A stretch of 51,977 nucleotides of DNA from Bacteroidota bacterium (lineage in GTDB: Bacteria > Bacteroidota > Bacteroidia > Sphingobacteriales > Sphingobacteriaceae): assembly GCA_013286565.1 (NCBI GenBank), contig JABDFM010000018.1:1-51977 (forward strand), given 5' to 3'. Position 1 is the stretch's first letter, and each line of letters begins with the position of its first letter. Shown piece by piece: positions 17,164 to 26,312 of the stretch. The translations under genes and the position numbers were made by a program. Below the pieces are notes generated by a model that worked only from the letters and a program-made list of their open reading frames with translations, did not search any database and was not told the DNA's origin.

Positions 17164-17641
17164 TCTATTCTCTTAAAAAAAAATTTGCAAATGCTAATTT
17201 TTTTAGCTAACTTAGTAGTTCAGATTGTTTCTGTCTGAATCCCCAGTTAAACACTTTCATGCCGTTCATAAACTGGTTAACCGGCATTCCATCATATATA
17301 CTTTAAGCGATACGGAGCAATTCCAACAGCTTAAAAATTAATTAGTTGTGCAACTAATTGAAATGTTCTTTGACGTATTTTTATGCCGTGGCTACACAAC
17401 ATTAGTTCGGATTTATAAATTCTGATCAACGGTAACAAAGCCACCGCCAGCCTCGCATCAGCAGCGAATTAAATGTGCCATTGACTACCATGAACCGGTT
17501 GATGCAAATAGTTGATATGCCGATGCGTGGATGGGCAGATATGCAAATGATGAAGTAGAACCTTGTGCACTAAACACGCACACATCAGTGTAAAGGGTTA
17601 ACATTTTTTAACAAACATTTTTTAACAAAGTATTTAATATT
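17164..17641. other. Non-coding stretch before the accessory cassette
   Basis: No convincing gene in about 480 bases. It contains a palindrome AATTAGTTG-TG-CAACTAATT at 17340-17359, which could be an operator. Just before the first cassette gene a perfect 14-bp tandem repeat (ACATTTTTTAACAA twice, 17601-17628) is present. No tRNA or attachment-site-like sequence was recognised. Confidence 0.5.
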
Positions 17642-18514
17642 ATGCTATTTTTGAACATCCTTAAAAAAGGAAAGGCTAAAAAATTAATGATTGAAGATTT
17701 ATTAAAGCCATTTTCAACCAATCACTCAATAAGAGAGGCTGTAATAAGTGTCTTTCTAGTTAACCCACTTATAAAACCAGAACGATTTCAAGAGCTATTT
17801 GAAAGTGGGTTTAGTCCAGATTTTCATTTATACCAAAACCTTGGTTCTTTACAGATTCAAATTAAGCAAGGTAACGCCAGCATTGTTCAGCAAAATGCAC
17901 AAAATTTAGGAAGCACAGGTTTCCAATTTATAGGTTTTGAAAAAGGCAAAATAAGTCGAATTCTTCAAGGTATGAATCAAGGGTTGAATGACGGGACACG
18001 AACGTTCATATCATATCATTCCTTTTCTTATACTAGATGGAAGGAATATCTTAATGAATATTTGAAATTTATAAAGCTTTTATCATCCTTTCAAAATGAC
18101 CTTTTTATAAATGCAATTAGCATTCACTATGTAGACCAGTTTAAGTGGATCTCAGATTCCCCTATTGATCTTTCAAAGGTTTTTAATGATAAAACTCGTT
18201 ATATGTCAAAAGCATTTTTAGCATCTACGGGACCCACAAATTTTATTTTTACAACCCAAAAAAATCAAGATAATTTTTTATATGTCGACCGATTAGAGAT
18301 TAAGATTGACGATCAAAAAAGCAATGATATCTCAATAAGTCATAACATTACAAAACAATTAGACGACATTAAGAATTTAAACTTATTATTGAATAATGAC
18401 TCAAGTTATTTTAATGATCTTCTACTTGAACTTCATCAATATAATAAACAAATATTAGGCGATATCTTGAACCCTGAAGTCAAAGACTTAATAAAATTAC
18501 CAGCAGAAAAATAA
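17642..18514 (+). CDS. Unknown cassette protein 1, possibly TIGR04255 family
   Basis: This 290-aa protein has no signal peptide or membrane segment and is predicted cytoplasmic. The pattern resembles TIGR04255 proteins: an N-terminal 'ser-ile-arg-glu-ala-val' strand, the central GFQFIGFEKGKISRILQ, then SYTRWKEYLNEYLKFIK, a 'tyr-val-asp-arg-leu-glu-ile' strand, and a C-terminal LLLELHQYNKQIL helix. TIGR04255 has no established function. An in-frame ATG at 17687 is an alternative start. Codons are strongly AT-rich compared with pdxA and plsX, suggesting acquisition. It is followed 6 bases later by the second cassette gene. Confidence 0.55.
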   Translation: MLFLNILKKGKAKKLMIEDLLKPFSTNHSIREAVISVFLVNPLIKPERFQELFESGFSPDFHLYQNLGSLQIQIKQGNASIVQQNAQNLGSTGFQFIGFEKGKISRILQGMNQGLNDGTRTFISYHSFSYTRWKEYLNEYLKFIKLLSSFQNDLFINAISIHYVDQFKWISDSPIDLSKVFNDKTRYMSKAFLASTGPTNFIFTTQKNQDNFLYVDRLEIKIDDQKSNDISISHNITKQLDDIKNLNLLLNNDSSYFNDLLLELHQYNKQILGDILNPEVKDLIKLPAEK

Positions 18515-18520
18515 ATATAT

Positions 18521-19024
18521 ATGCTTATTTTACCTTTTATCAATCCAAATTCGTTAGAATCTTTAATTAAGCCCATATCTCAACAAGTAGTTACAATAAA
18601 AAGTAATGAGTATATAGAGAAAGAAGATTTCGAATTATACTCCCCAATTAAATTCGAGATACTTTCAATCTTGGTAAATCAAGTTGACAAATACTGCGAT
18701 TTCAACGAAGATCAATGGGAGCACTCAGGATATAAGATGCCAGGGGTATCTACATTTAGCAATGTGAAGGGCTTTTTATGTACTTTACCGGAAAAATATC
18801 TCTTTTATCTAAGCCCTGATGATATTGAACCAACACCATATGGTACATTTGTATTAGAATTCAATTACAATGACAAGGTAATTTCTCTGGAAATAGGCAA
18901 GGATAAAATTGGATATTACACTAAAAATATAAATTTAATTAAACCTCAATCCGAGGGAATAGACTTTGATAGTAATAGCCTTCCTCAAGAAATTCTGGAC
19001 GCATTTGATGGGATGCTTTCCTAA
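18521..19024 (+). CDS. Unknown cassette protein 2
   Basis: This 167-aa protein of unrecognised family has no signal peptide and is soluble and acidic. A Phe/Tyr-rich beta pattern (TFVLEFNYNDKVISLEIGKDKIGYY reads as alternating strands, roughly residues 108-132) and several Trp/Tyr residues are visible, but no known catalytic motif. It starts 6 bases after cassette gene 1 and overlaps gene 3 by 17 bases, so the three are almost certainly co-transcribed. AT-rich like its neighbours. Confidence 0.6.
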   Translation: MLILPFINPNSLESLIKPISQQVVTIKSNEYIEKEDFELYSPIKFEILSILVNQVDKYCDFNEDQWEHSGYKMPGVSTFSNVKGFLCTLPEKYLFYLSPDDIEPTPYGTFVLEFNYNDKVISLEIGKDKIGYYTKNINLIKPQSEGIDFDSNSLPQEILDAFDGMLS

Positions 19025-19586
19025 AAACAGAATTGAAATTCCAACCCACATTGACGATAATGAAACTATTATTCGTGCAATCTTCCATCCTATTTTCGTA
19101 AGTTCAAAAAAAGGACTAAAATTTCAAGCTTTTTTACCAGGTAAATCTGATGATGCAGAGCAAAGAAAGCGTGTTTCGGTATACAGGAAAAATTATAGTA
19201 CTGATAGTGCATGTAAAAACTCGGCAATTTCTATTAAAATGAACCAGCAAAGCTATTATGGATTTGCGGCATTTATGTCAAAGCATATTTCAAATATAAA
19301 TGAACTAGCCGGAATGACTGTTCAAGCAAAAATGGCTTTCACTCCGATGGATATTTCTAATAAGTATATTGAAATCCAAAACAATAAAATATACACTACC
19401 GATAAAGGCATCCCTATGCACGCAGAAATTGTTTACAATAAGGAAATTGAACTTGATAATCCTAATACTGGTCATCGTTTGTATGCAGATAAACTTATTG
19501 AAATAACCAAAAACTCCGTCTACAAGGATATTGAGCCATTGTTGCCTAATTGGCATCAAGAAGAGATTAAATGGAAAGAGATTTAA
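19008..19586 (+). CDS. Unknown cassette protein 3
   Basis: This 192-aa protein starts from the ATG at 19008, which overlaps the end of gene 2 in another frame. A TTG 42 bases upstream is a less likely start. Residues near the start (NETIIRAIFHPIF) and a middle block QRKRVSVYRKNYSTDSACK suggest a compact alpha/beta domain. A short motif PMHAEIVYNKEI followed by HRLYADKLIEIT, with conserved-looking His and Glu, could be an active or metal site, but no family is recognised. The function is unknown; it is likely to act with cassette proteins 1 and 2. Confidence 0.6.
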   Translation: MGCFPKNRIEIPTHIDDNETIIRAIFHPIFVSSKKGLKFQAFLPGKSDDAEQRKRVSVYRKNYSTDSACKNSAISIKMNQQSYYGFAAFMSKHISNINELAGMTVQAKMAFTPMDISNKYIEIQNNKIYTTDKGIPMHAEIVYNKEIELDNPNTGHRLYADKLIEITKNSVYKDIEPLLPNWHQEEIKWKEI

Positions 19587-19747
19587 CCCGTCGCAATCCC
19601 CCCCCCAAAAAAATCTGACGCGAGTATGCAGCGCAGACATACGGGCTGAGTACTCGCAATTATAAATAATCACGGTTCGTTGATCGTCCTGTGCAGAGAT
19701 GACTTCATTCTTCACCATGACGTGCAGGGTGGAATGTCCTCCCCCCC

Positions 19748-19932
19748 GTCAGCGGAACAGCTTCGGCAAAAAAGAATTCAGAACGGATGGGTAGTGGGTG
19801 GGAAAAAGGCATAGGAATTTTGCCATTATAAGTTATTGGAGCGCCAGGGTAATACGGGCAAATTTCCAGCCTGTGGTTCTGAATTCTTTGTGCTGAAAAG
19901 GCCCCGTGCGGCCAAGAAGCATTTCCGCTGAC
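19748..19932. repeat. Large imperfect inverted repeat
   Basis: The left arm (19748-19784) begins GTCAGCGGAA and ends AAGAATTCAGAAC. The right arm (19876-19932) is its reverse complement with about 20 extra bases inside. The arms enclose about 90 bases. It could be a MITE-like remnant or a structured RNA. Confidence 0.7.
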
Positions 19933-19945
19933 AAGCGCTTTGGTT

Positions 19946-19963
19946 ACTTTGTCGCGACAAAGT
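19946..19963. repeat. Perfect 18-bp palindrome
   Basis: ACTTTGTCGCGACAAAGT is a perfect palindrome next to the large inverted repeat. It may be part of the same dispersed element. Confidence 0.75.
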
Positions 19964-20130
19964 GACTAAGCCACCGCGGCTATGAGCGGAACGGTGATGT
20001 CATTTACCCCAGAAACCCCTCCCTGCCACTCCACATCCAACCGCACCCCTCCCTTGGAGGGAATTTATAACCGGATTCGACCCTCCCACCCCTTATTTCA
20101 ACTTTTTTTTCAACATTTGGTATTTTTCCC

Positions 20131-20138
20131 TACATTTG
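20131..20138 (+). promoter_or_regulatory. -7 box of the DUF177-rpmF-fatty acid operon
   Basis: TACATTTG is a perfect match to the Bacteroidota -7 consensus TAnnTTTG and lies 18 bases before the proposed TTG start of the DUF177 gene. No clear -33 TTTG is found at normal spacing. Confidence 0.6.
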
Positions 20139-20156
20139 CGGGCTAATTGTCGCTCA

Positions 20157-20678
20157 TTGAAATCGCTAAGGACATATTCAATTCCTTTTACCGGCCTTAA
20201 ACCGGGGAAGCACAACTTTGAATTTGTGATAACGAATGCCTTTTTTGACGAATTTGAATATTCGCTGGTTAAAAAAGCCGACCTTAAATGCAGTGTAGAA
20301 CTGGAAAAGCAGGAAACCATGCTGATCCTGAACTTCCATATCAACGGAAAAATTGATATGACCTGCGATAAGTGTCTGGCCGAGTATCCGCAACAAGTGG
20401 ACATTCACGAACAGCAGATAGCCAAGTTCAGCGAGGAAGATATTGATGACAAAGAGGAGATCATCACCCTGACAAAAAACGATCATGAGATCAATATTGC
20501 AGGTTTGATCTACGAATACGTGAATGTTGCCGCTCCTTTTATTGCGGTTTGCAGCGATGAGGGTAACACCCCTTATTGTGATAAGGAGATGCTTGACCGC
20601 CTGAACAAATTGGCGGACAATAGCGAACAGAATGATAAAGCGGACCCTCGTTGGGACGTTTTAAAGAAAATTAAATGA
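20157..20678 (+). CDS. DUF177 / YceD family protein
   Basis: A TTG at 20157 gives 173 aa (the frame is open 7 codons further, but that would reach into the promoter box). The family hallmark is the Cys-x-x-Cys block near residue 75 (MTCDKCLAEYPQQVD), with a later Cys pair (AVCSDEGNTPYCDK). DUF177 genes almost always sit directly before rpmF, as here, and YceD-type proteins are tied to 23S rRNA or ribosome accumulation. The exact biochemistry is unsettled. It is the first gene of the operon running through accC. Confidence 0.9.
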   Translation: MKSLRTYSIPFTGLKPGKHNFEFVITNAFFDEFEYSLVKKADLKCSVELEKQETMLILNFHINGKIDMTCDKCLAEYPQQVDIHEQQIAKFSEEDIDDKEEIITLTKNDHEINIAGLIYEYVNVAAPFIAVCSDEGNTPYCDKEMLDRLNKLADNSEQNDKADPRWDVLKKIK

Positions 20679-20695
20679 TATTATAATAGGAAGTT

Positions 20696-20887
20696 ATGCC
20701 ACATCCAAAACGGAAATTCTCAAAATCAAGGACAGCAAAACGTAGGACACACTACAAAGCTGAAGCGCCTACTTTAACTACTTGTCAAACTACCGGTGCT
20801 GTACATTTACCACACAGAGCATATACTGTTGATGGCAATTTATACTACAACGGCAAAGTAATTATCGAAAACGCAGCAGTAGCCTAA
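20696..20887 (+). CDS. rpmF: Ribosomal protein bL32
   Basis: This 63-aa large-subunit protein has the basic N-terminus MPHPKRKFSKSRTAKRR and the HLPHRAYTVDGNLYYNGKVI block. Only one Cys is present, so it lacks the four-Cys zinc site of some bL32 proteins and is a zinc-independent form. It sits 17 bases after DUF177 and 16 before plsX, the standard conserved order. Confidence 0.97.
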   Translation: MPHPKRKFSKSRTAKRRTHYKAEAPTLTTCQTTGAVHLPHRAYTVDGNLYYNGKVIIENAAVA

Positions 20888-20903
20888 GTTTTAATTTTCT
20901 GAA

Positions 20904-21842
20904 ATGAAGATTGGCTTAGATATTATGGGCGGTGATTTCGCTCCCAAAGCAACAGTTTTAGGGGCAATTGCGGCTTGTGAAGCCCTGCCAGCCGACCAAA
21001 AGATAGTACTCATAGGCGACAAAGATGTCGCCTTATCTATTCTTCATGAAAATAATTTTAGCCCCGATCATTTCGAGTTCGTTCATACAACGGAAGTGAT
21101 CGACATGGGCGAACATCCCACCAAGGCGATCTTCAAAAAACCGGATTCAAGTATCAGTGTAGGTTTTAATCTGCTTAAGGATGGCCATATACAGGCTTTC
21201 TCCTCAGCAGGCAATACCGGCGCTATGTTGGTTGGAGCCGTGTTCAGCGTAAAAACTATACCGGGCGTTCTTCGTCCGGCCATGTCAACCAACGTACCTC
21301 AACTTGGAGGCGGGTTTGCCCTTTTGGTTGACGTAGGCGCTAATGCCGATTGCAAACCTGAGTATTTACCGCAGTTTGCCGTATTAGGCAGTTTGTTTGC
21401 CGAGCATGTGTACAATATGCCCAATCCGCGCGTAGCGCTTATCAATATCGGCGAGGAGGAGGAGAAAGGCAATATGCTTTGCCAGGCAGCCTATCCGCTG
21501 ATGAAGGAAACCAAACAGTTTAATTTTGTTGGCAATATTGAGGGCTATGACTTTTTCAGCAATAAGGCTGAGGTATTTGTGGCCGATGGCTTTACCGGCA
21601 ACGTTGTGCTGAAAATGGCTGAATCCTTTCACATGGTGGGCGTTAAAAAGAACCTGACTGACGAATTTTTCGCCCGCTTTAACTACGAGCGTTATGGTGG
21701 CAGCCCGATACTTGGGGTGAATGCCCCGGTGGTGGTAGGGCATGGCATATCAACGCCTGAAGCCATTAAAAACATGGTGCTTTTATCAGCTAATATGGCT
21801 AAAAGCGACCTTGTGAATAAAATAAAAGAAGCATTTCAGTAA
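20904..21842 (+). CDS. plsX: Phosphate acyltransferase PlsX
   Basis: This 312-aa peripheral membrane enzyme converts acyl-ACP to acyl-phosphate for phospholipid synthesis by PlsY. Seen: IGLDIMGGDFAPKATVLGA at the N-terminus, SAGNTGAMLVGA near residue 100, LVDVGANADCKPEYL, and the FVADGFTGNVVLK block followed by GGSPILGVNAPVVVGHG. Length is typical. It is co-oriented with fabH (15-base gap), linking phospholipid and fatty acid initiation. Confidence 0.97.
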   Translation: MKIGLDIMGGDFAPKATVLGAIAACEALPADQKIVLIGDKDVALSILHENNFSPDHFEFVHTTEVIDMGEHPTKAIFKKPDSSISVGFNLLKDGHIQAFSSAGNTGAMLVGAVFSVKTIPGVLRPAMSTNVPQLGGGFALLVDVGANADCKPEYLPQFAVLGSLFAEHVYNMPNPRVALINIGEEEEKGNMLCQAAYPLMKETKQFNFVGNIEGYDFFSNKAEVFVADGFTGNVVLKMAESFHMVGVKKNLTDEFFARFNYERYGGSPILGVNAPVVVGHGISTPEAIKNMVLLSANMAKSDLVNKIKEAFQ

Positions 21843-21857
21843 AATATATATAAATAG

Positions 21858-22847
21858 ATGAGTAAAATTCATGCCGCTATTACTGCTGTAAATGGATACG
21901 TACCCGACTATGTGCTAACCAATCACGAGTTGGAAACCATGGTGGAAACCAATGACGAGTGGATAACCAGTCGGACGGGCATCAAAGAACGACGCATACT
22001 GAAAGGCGAAGGCCTGGCCACTTCTGACCTGGCTGTACCGGCTGTTGAAGGCTTACTGAAAAAGCGTGGCATCAGCGCCGAAGAAATAGACCTGATTATA
22101 TTTTGTACCACCACACCCGATATGCCTTTCCCGGCTACGGCAAATATATTGGCAGATAAAATTGGCGCTAAAAATGCCTGGGGATACGATCTGCAGGCTG
22201 CCTGTTCAGGATTTGTTTTTGGGTTGGCCACAGGTGCACAGTTTATCGAAAGCGGAAAACATACCAAAGTATTAGTGGTGGGCGGCGATAAAATGTCGGC
22301 CATTGTAAATTATAAAGACCGTGCTACCTGTATCATTTTTGGCGATGGCTGCGGCGCAGTTTTGTTGGAGCCTGATACCGAAGGTTACGGGGTGATCGAC
22401 TCGATCTGTAAAAGTGATGGCTCGGGTCGTGCTTATCTGCATCAAAAGGCGGGTGGTTCATTAAGACCCGCCACCCACGAAACTGTTGACGCGATGGAGC
22501 ACTACGCCTACCAGGAAGGGCAGGCGGTATTCAAATTCGCGGTAACCAATATGGCCGATGTTGCTGCCGAAGTAATGGAGCGCAACAGTTTGAAAGCCGA
22601 TGATATTGCCTGGCTGGTGCCTCACCAGGCCAACAAGCGTATTATTGATGCTACTGCCAACCGTACCGGGGTAAGCGCCGATAAGGTGATCATTAATATT
22701 GAAAAATACGGCAACACCACCAATGGCACTATACCACTATGTTTGTGGGAGTGGGAAAGTAAATTTAAAAAAGGAGACAACCTGATCCTGGCCGCATTTG
22801 GCGGGGGATTTACGTGGGGCTCTATTTATTTAAAATGGGCCTATTAA
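21858..22847 (+). CDS. fabH: Beta-ketoacyl-ACP synthase III FabH
   Basis: This 329-aa enzyme condenses an acyl-CoA primer with malonyl-ACP to start fatty acid synthesis. The Cys-His-Asn catalytic set is present: Cys in [16 protein letters not shown], His in VPHQANKRI, and Asn in [13 protein letters not shown]. The N-terminal [15 protein letters not shown] is typical. It follows plsX in the operon. Primer choice (straight or branched) cannot be read from sequence, but a branched-chain 2-oxoacid-type E1 gene is encoded downstream at 29714. Confidence 0.97.
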   Translation: MSKIHAAITAVNGYVPDYVLTNHELETMVETNDEWITSRTGIKERRILKGEGLATSDLAVPAVEGLLKKRGISAEEIDLIIFCTTTPDMPFPATANILADKIGAKNAWGYDLQAACSGFVFGLATGAQFIESGKHTKVLVVGGDKMSAIVNYKDRATCIIFGDGCGAVLLEPDTEGYGVIDSICKSDGSGRAYLHQKAGGSLRPATHETVDAMEHYAYQEGQAVFKFAVTNMADVAAEVMERNSLKADDIAWLVPHQANKRIIDATANRTGVSADKVIINIEKYGNTTNGTIPLCLWEWESKFKKGDNLILAAFGGGFTWGSIYLKWAY

Positions 22848-22920
22848 TTTTAGGAACTTTTTTTAGTTAATTTGTTATAACTTAGATACAATTCTTTATC
22901 CAAAACCAATTATTCCAACT

Positions 22921-23394
22921 ATGGATATTAAACAGATTCAGGACCTCATTCGCTTCGTAGCAAAGTCGGGGGTAAATGAAGTTGCAATTGAACAAGACGA
23001 TTTTAAGATCACCATAAAAACTAACCAGGCGCCAACCTATGTAACGGCGACGGTTCCGGCTGCACAGCCTGCATTTGAACAGGCGCCGGTTGTAGCGGCA
23101 CCAGCAAGCGTTCAGGCTGCCGAAGCTGCCGCTCCTGTGGCTGATACTTCAAATTATATCACCGTAAGATCGCCGATGATCGGTACTTTCTACCGTTCAT
23201 CAACACCGGAAAAACCGATGTTTGTGAATGTAGGCGATGAAATAAAACCAGGTACGGTAATATGCATCATCGAAGCGATGAAACTATTTAACGAGATAGA
23301 GGCTGAAGTTTCGGGCCGTATTGTTAAGATACTGGCCGATAACGCCTCACCAGTTGAATACGACCAGCCATTATTTTTGGTTGAACCATTATAG
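22921..23394 (+). CDS. accB: Biotin carboxyl carrier protein of acetyl-CoA carboxylase
   Basis: This 157-aa carrier has an N-terminal dimer segment ([17 protein letters not shown]), an Ala/Pro-rich flexible linker (about residues 40-75), and a biotinyl domain with the EAMKLF site whose Lys121 is biotinylated. It moves carboxyl groups from biotin carboxylase to the transferase. The gene lies 73 bases after fabH and about 125 before accC. The AT-rich gap before it contains TTTGTTATAAC, which might support an internal promoter. Confidence 0.97.
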   Translation: MDIKQIQDLIRFVAKSGVNEVAIEQDDFKITIKTNQAPTYVTATVPAAQPAFEQAPVVAAPASVQAAEAAAPVADTSNYITVRSPMIGTFYRSSTPEKPMFVNVGDEIKPGTVICIIEAMKLFNEIEAEVSGRIVKILADNASPVEYDQPLFLVEPL

Positions 23395-23519
23395 ATTGAT
23401 TACACCGATTATTATTTTTTGATTACACAGATTTAAGTTGTGTGAATTTAATCGCTATTATTTACAGTTAAATCATTGTGATCAAAATGCAAACAGGTGA
23501 GATCCCAAAAGGAAAAAAA

Positions 23520-24860
23520 ATGTTTAAAAAAATATTAATAGCTAATCGTGGTGAAATTGCCCTACGTATTATACGTACCTGCAAGGAGATGGGTATTAAA
23601 ACCGTAGCTGTGTATTCTACTGCTGATAGGGACAGTCTCCATGTGCGTTTTGCAGATGAGGCGGTTTGTATAGGCCCTCCTCCCAGCCGCGATTCTTATT
23701 TAAGTATTCACAGTATCATATCGGCTGCCGAATTGACCAATGCAGATGCTATCCATCCGGGCTACGGTTTTTTGTCTGAAAATGCAAAGTTTTCGGCGAT
23801 ATGCGCGGAGTACGGTATCAAATTTATTGGCGCTACTGCTGATCAGATCAGTTCAATGGGCGACAAAGCCTCTGCCAAAGCAACCATGAAAAAGGCAGGC
23901 GTACCCACTATTCCGGGTTCGGAAGGTTTGGTGCAGGATGTAAAAGAAGGAATTGCTATAGCCAATAAAATAGGTTACCCGGTTATACTAAAAGCTACAG
24001 CAGGTGGCGGCGGGCGCGGTATGCGCCTGGTGTGGAAAGATGCCGAGTTTGAGCCAGCCTGGGATTCGGCCCGTGCGGAATCGGCTGCTGCTTTTGGCAA
24101 TGATGGTCTTTACTTAGAGAAATATGTGGAAGATCCACGCCATATCGAGATACAGGTTGTGGGTGACCAATATGGAAAAGTGTGCCACCTTTCTGAACGC
24201 GATTGCTCCATACAGCGTCGTCACCAGAAATTAGTGGAGGAATCGCCATCTCCTTTTATGACAGAAAAGTTGCGTAAAAGAATGGGCGAGGCTGCCATAA
24301 AAGGTGCAAAAGCTGTAAAATACGAAGGTGCCGGAACGGTTGAATTTTTGGTGGATAAACACCGGAACTTCTACTTTATGGAAATGAACACCCGTATCCA
24401 GGTGGAGCACCCGGTTACCGAGGAAGTGATCAATTTCGACCTGATCAAAGAACAAATAAAAGTTGCCGCAGGCATCCCCATATCGGGCAAAAATTACGAG
24501 CCAACGATGCACGCTATCGAATGCCGCATCAACGCCGAAGACCCGGCCAATAACTTCCGCCCTGCACCGGGCAGGATCACTAATTTCCACTCACCGGGTG
24601 GTCATGGTGTGCGTATCGATACCCACGTATATTCGGGTTATGTGATACCTCCAAATTATGATTCCATGATCGCTAAAGTTATCTGCGTGGCCCAAACCCG
24701 CGACGAGGCTTTAAATACAATGGAGCGCGCGTTAAGCGAATTTGTGATCGAGGGTGTAAAAACAACCATACCTTTCCATTTGCAATTACTGCAGGACCCT
24801 AATTTCAGGGCGGGTAATTTTACCACCAAATTCATGGATACGTTTGAATATTCAAAATAA
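23520..24860 (+). CDS. accC: Biotin carboxylase subunit of acetyl-CoA carboxylase
   Basis: This 446-aa enzyme carboxylates biotin on AccB with ATP and bicarbonate. The start [20 protein letters not shown] is chosen over an in-frame GTG 14 codons upstream, because it matches the family N-terminus and has AAAAGGA before it. ATP-grasp motifs are present: [14 protein letters not shown] and [18 protein letters not shown], with the biotin-carboxylase C-terminal block [11 protein letters not shown]. The length is normal for AccC. It ends the fatty-acid operon. Confidence 0.97.
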   Translation: MFKKILIANRGEIALRIIRTCKEMGIKTVAVYSTADRDSLHVRFADEAVCIGPPPSRDSYLSIHSIISAAELTNADAIHPGYGFLSENAKFSAICAEYGIKFIGATADQISSMGDKASAKATMKKAGVPTIPGSEGLVQDVKEGIAIANKIGYPVILKATAGGGGRGMRLVWKDAEFEPAWDSARAESAAAFGNDGLYLEKYVEDPRHIEIQVVGDQYGKVCHLSERDCSIQRRHQKLVEESPSPFMTEKLRKRMGEAAIKGAKAVKYEGAGTVEFLVDKHRNFYFMEMNTRIQVEHPVTEEVINFDLIKEQIKVAAGIPISGKNYEPTMHAIECRINAEDPANNFRPAPGRITNFHSPGGHGVRIDTHVYSGYVIPPNYDSMIAKVICVAQTRDEALNTMERALSEFVIEGVKTTIPFHLQLLQDPNFRAGNFTTKFMDTFEYSK

Positions 24861-24928
24861 CGATCCGCAACAATAAATTAAATTATAAATAGCATGCCGG
24901 TAAAGCCGGGTGGTATTTAACCACAGCA

Positions 24929-25822
24929 ATGAGCAAAATAGGCGATAAATTAGTCAACGCGATCAGGGAAAAAGGGGAGCAAATGGAAGGCGAAATGTCT
25001 TTCTTTGGCCATTTGGCAGAGTTGCGGGGGCACCTTATACGCGCTGCTTTAGCCATTATATTTTTTGCCATACTGGCTTTTTCCTTTTATGACAGGATAT
25101 TTAACGGGGTGATCATGGCTCCGGCCAAGGTTGATTTTGTTACTTATCGCTGGATGTGCGATTTTGGGGACTTAATGCATAGTATAAGCTCGTATTTTGT
25201 GGCCAAAGATTTTTGTGTAGAAAAAATCAACGTTAGCCTGATCAATACTGAACTGGCAGGCCAGTTTACCCTGCAGCTCGATTCATCCCTGATGATCGGC
25301 CTGATTTTGGGTATCCCCTATCTGCTGTTTGAATTATGGAGATTTATTAAACCTGCGCTGCATGAAAAGGAACGAAAAGCCGCAAGCGGTTTTGTATTTT
25401 ATGCCTCCTTTTTATTTTTTACCGGGGTCTGCTTTGGCTATTTCATTGTGACCCCGTTATCTATTAAATTTTTATCAGCTTACGTCGTGAGCGATTCTAT
25501 CCAGAATCTGTTCAGCATAGATTCTGTTATGTCTACAATTAGCACATTAACACTGGCTTCGGGCCTGGTTTTTGAATTGCCTATTTTGGTATATATACTG
25601 GCAAACCTGGGCATACTGACCCCTAAATTTATGCGTAAGCACAGGCGCTATGCTATTATTATCATCCTGATCATAGCAGCTATAGTAACACCAACCCCAG
25701 ATGCGCTTACCATGAGCGTGGTGGCCCTTCCTTTACTCTTATTGTATGAATTGAGTATAGGTGTAGCCGGTGCTGTGGAAAGGCGGAAAAAGAAAAAGGC
25801 GGAATTAGAAATTCTTAATTAG
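24929..25822 (+). CDS. tatC: Sec-independent protein translocase TatC
   Basis: This 297-aa inner membrane protein is the core receptor of the Tat pathway for folded proteins. The family N-terminus MSFFGHLAELRGHLIRA (after about 23 residues) and six hydrophobic segments are seen, with the PYLLFELWRFIKPALHEKERK loop and ITPTPD-like IVTPTPDALTMSVVALPLLLLYE near the end. Like many Bacteroidota TatC it has an extended first periplasmic loop (about residues 60-110). No tatA/tatB is found nearby. Confidence 0.95.
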   Translation: MSKIGDKLVNAIREKGEQMEGEMSFFGHLAELRGHLIRAALAIIFFAILAFSFYDRIFNGVIMAPAKVDFVTYRWMCDFGDLMHSISSYFVAKDFCVEKINVSLINTELAGQFTLQLDSSLMIGLILGIPYLLFELWRFIKPALHEKERKAASGFVFYASFLFFTGVCFGYFIVTPLSIKFLSAYVVSDSIQNLFSIDSVMSTISTLTLASGLVFELPILVYILANLGILTPKFMRKHRRYAIIIILIIAAIVTPTPDALTMSVVALPLLLLYELSIGVAGAVERRKKKKAELEILN

Positions 25823-25831
25823 ATTTGAGTG

Positions 25832-26263
25832 ATGAGGGATTTAAAGATTGCCATCGGCGCTGACCATGCGGGTTTTGAATACAAAGAGGCGATAGCCAAA
25901 GCGTTAAATGCTGAAAACCTGAAAGACTTCGGCACCTATGCTCCCGATTCGGTTGATTATCCAGATTTTGCGCACCCCGTTGCGTCCGCAGTGGAAAATG
26001 GTGAATTTGATTTCGGCATCCTTGTTTGCGGCAGCGCCAACGGGGTAGCCATCACAGCCAATAAACACCAGGGCATACGGGCCGCCATCTGTTGGAACGA
26101 AGAATTGGCCAGCCTAGCACGCAAACACAATAATGCCAATATCGTGTGCATCCCAGCCCGTTTTATTTCGATAGAAGAAGCCGAAAAGATCGTAAAGACT
26201 TTTTTGGAGACTGAGTTTGAAGGCGGCAGGCACGCTACCAGGGTAAATAAGATATCGTGTTGA
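25832..26263 (+). CDS. rpiB: Ribose-5-phosphate isomerase B
   Basis: This 143-aa RpiB/LacA/LacB family isomerase interconverts ribose 5-phosphate and ribulose 5-phosphate in the pentose phosphate pathway. Seen: IAIGADHAGFEYKE at the N-terminus, SVDYPDFAHPVA, and the active-site segment LVCGSANGVAITANKHQGIRAA, with the Cys at its start. An overlapping GTG one codon upstream is an alternative start. It follows tatC closely in the same direction. Confidence 0.93.
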   Translation: MRDLKIAIGADHAGFEYKEAIAKALNAENLKDFGTYAPDSVDYPDFAHPVASAVENGEFDFGILVCGSANGVAITANKHQGIRAAICWNEELASLARKHNNANIVCIPARFISIEEAEKIVKTFLETEFEGGRHATRVNKISC

Positions 26264-26312
26264 TAAAACTGCTCAACTTCTCCCTAATCATTTATCAAAA
26301 TAAATAAAACAT

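Larger units (their letters stand above)
19587..20130. other. Repeat-rich non-coding stretch after the cassette
   Basis: No supportable gene. It contains homopolymer runs (nine C then seven A near 19598-19613), a hairpin GCGAGTA...TACTCGC (19620-19657), a large imperfect inverted repeat (19748-19932) and a palindrome centred on GTCGCGAC (19946-19963). The base composition is clearly more GC-rich than the cassette. Confidence 0.6.

Noticed and set aside
17164..17641. tRNA or attachment site next to the cassette
   Set aside because: No cloverleaf-like pattern and no matching direct repeat at the other end of the cassette were found.
19305..19718. Minus-strand open frame of 137 aa opposite cassette gene 3
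   Set aside because: It overlaps a better supported co-directional gene and the frame shows no recognisable motif.
19587..20130. Possible small RNA or riboswitch
   Set aside because: Repeats and hairpins are present, but no known riboswitch core or promoter/terminator pair was recognised.
24883..26263. A tatA or tatB gene next to tatC
   Set aside because: No short protein with a single membrane helix and amphipathic helix was found; the following gene is rpiB.
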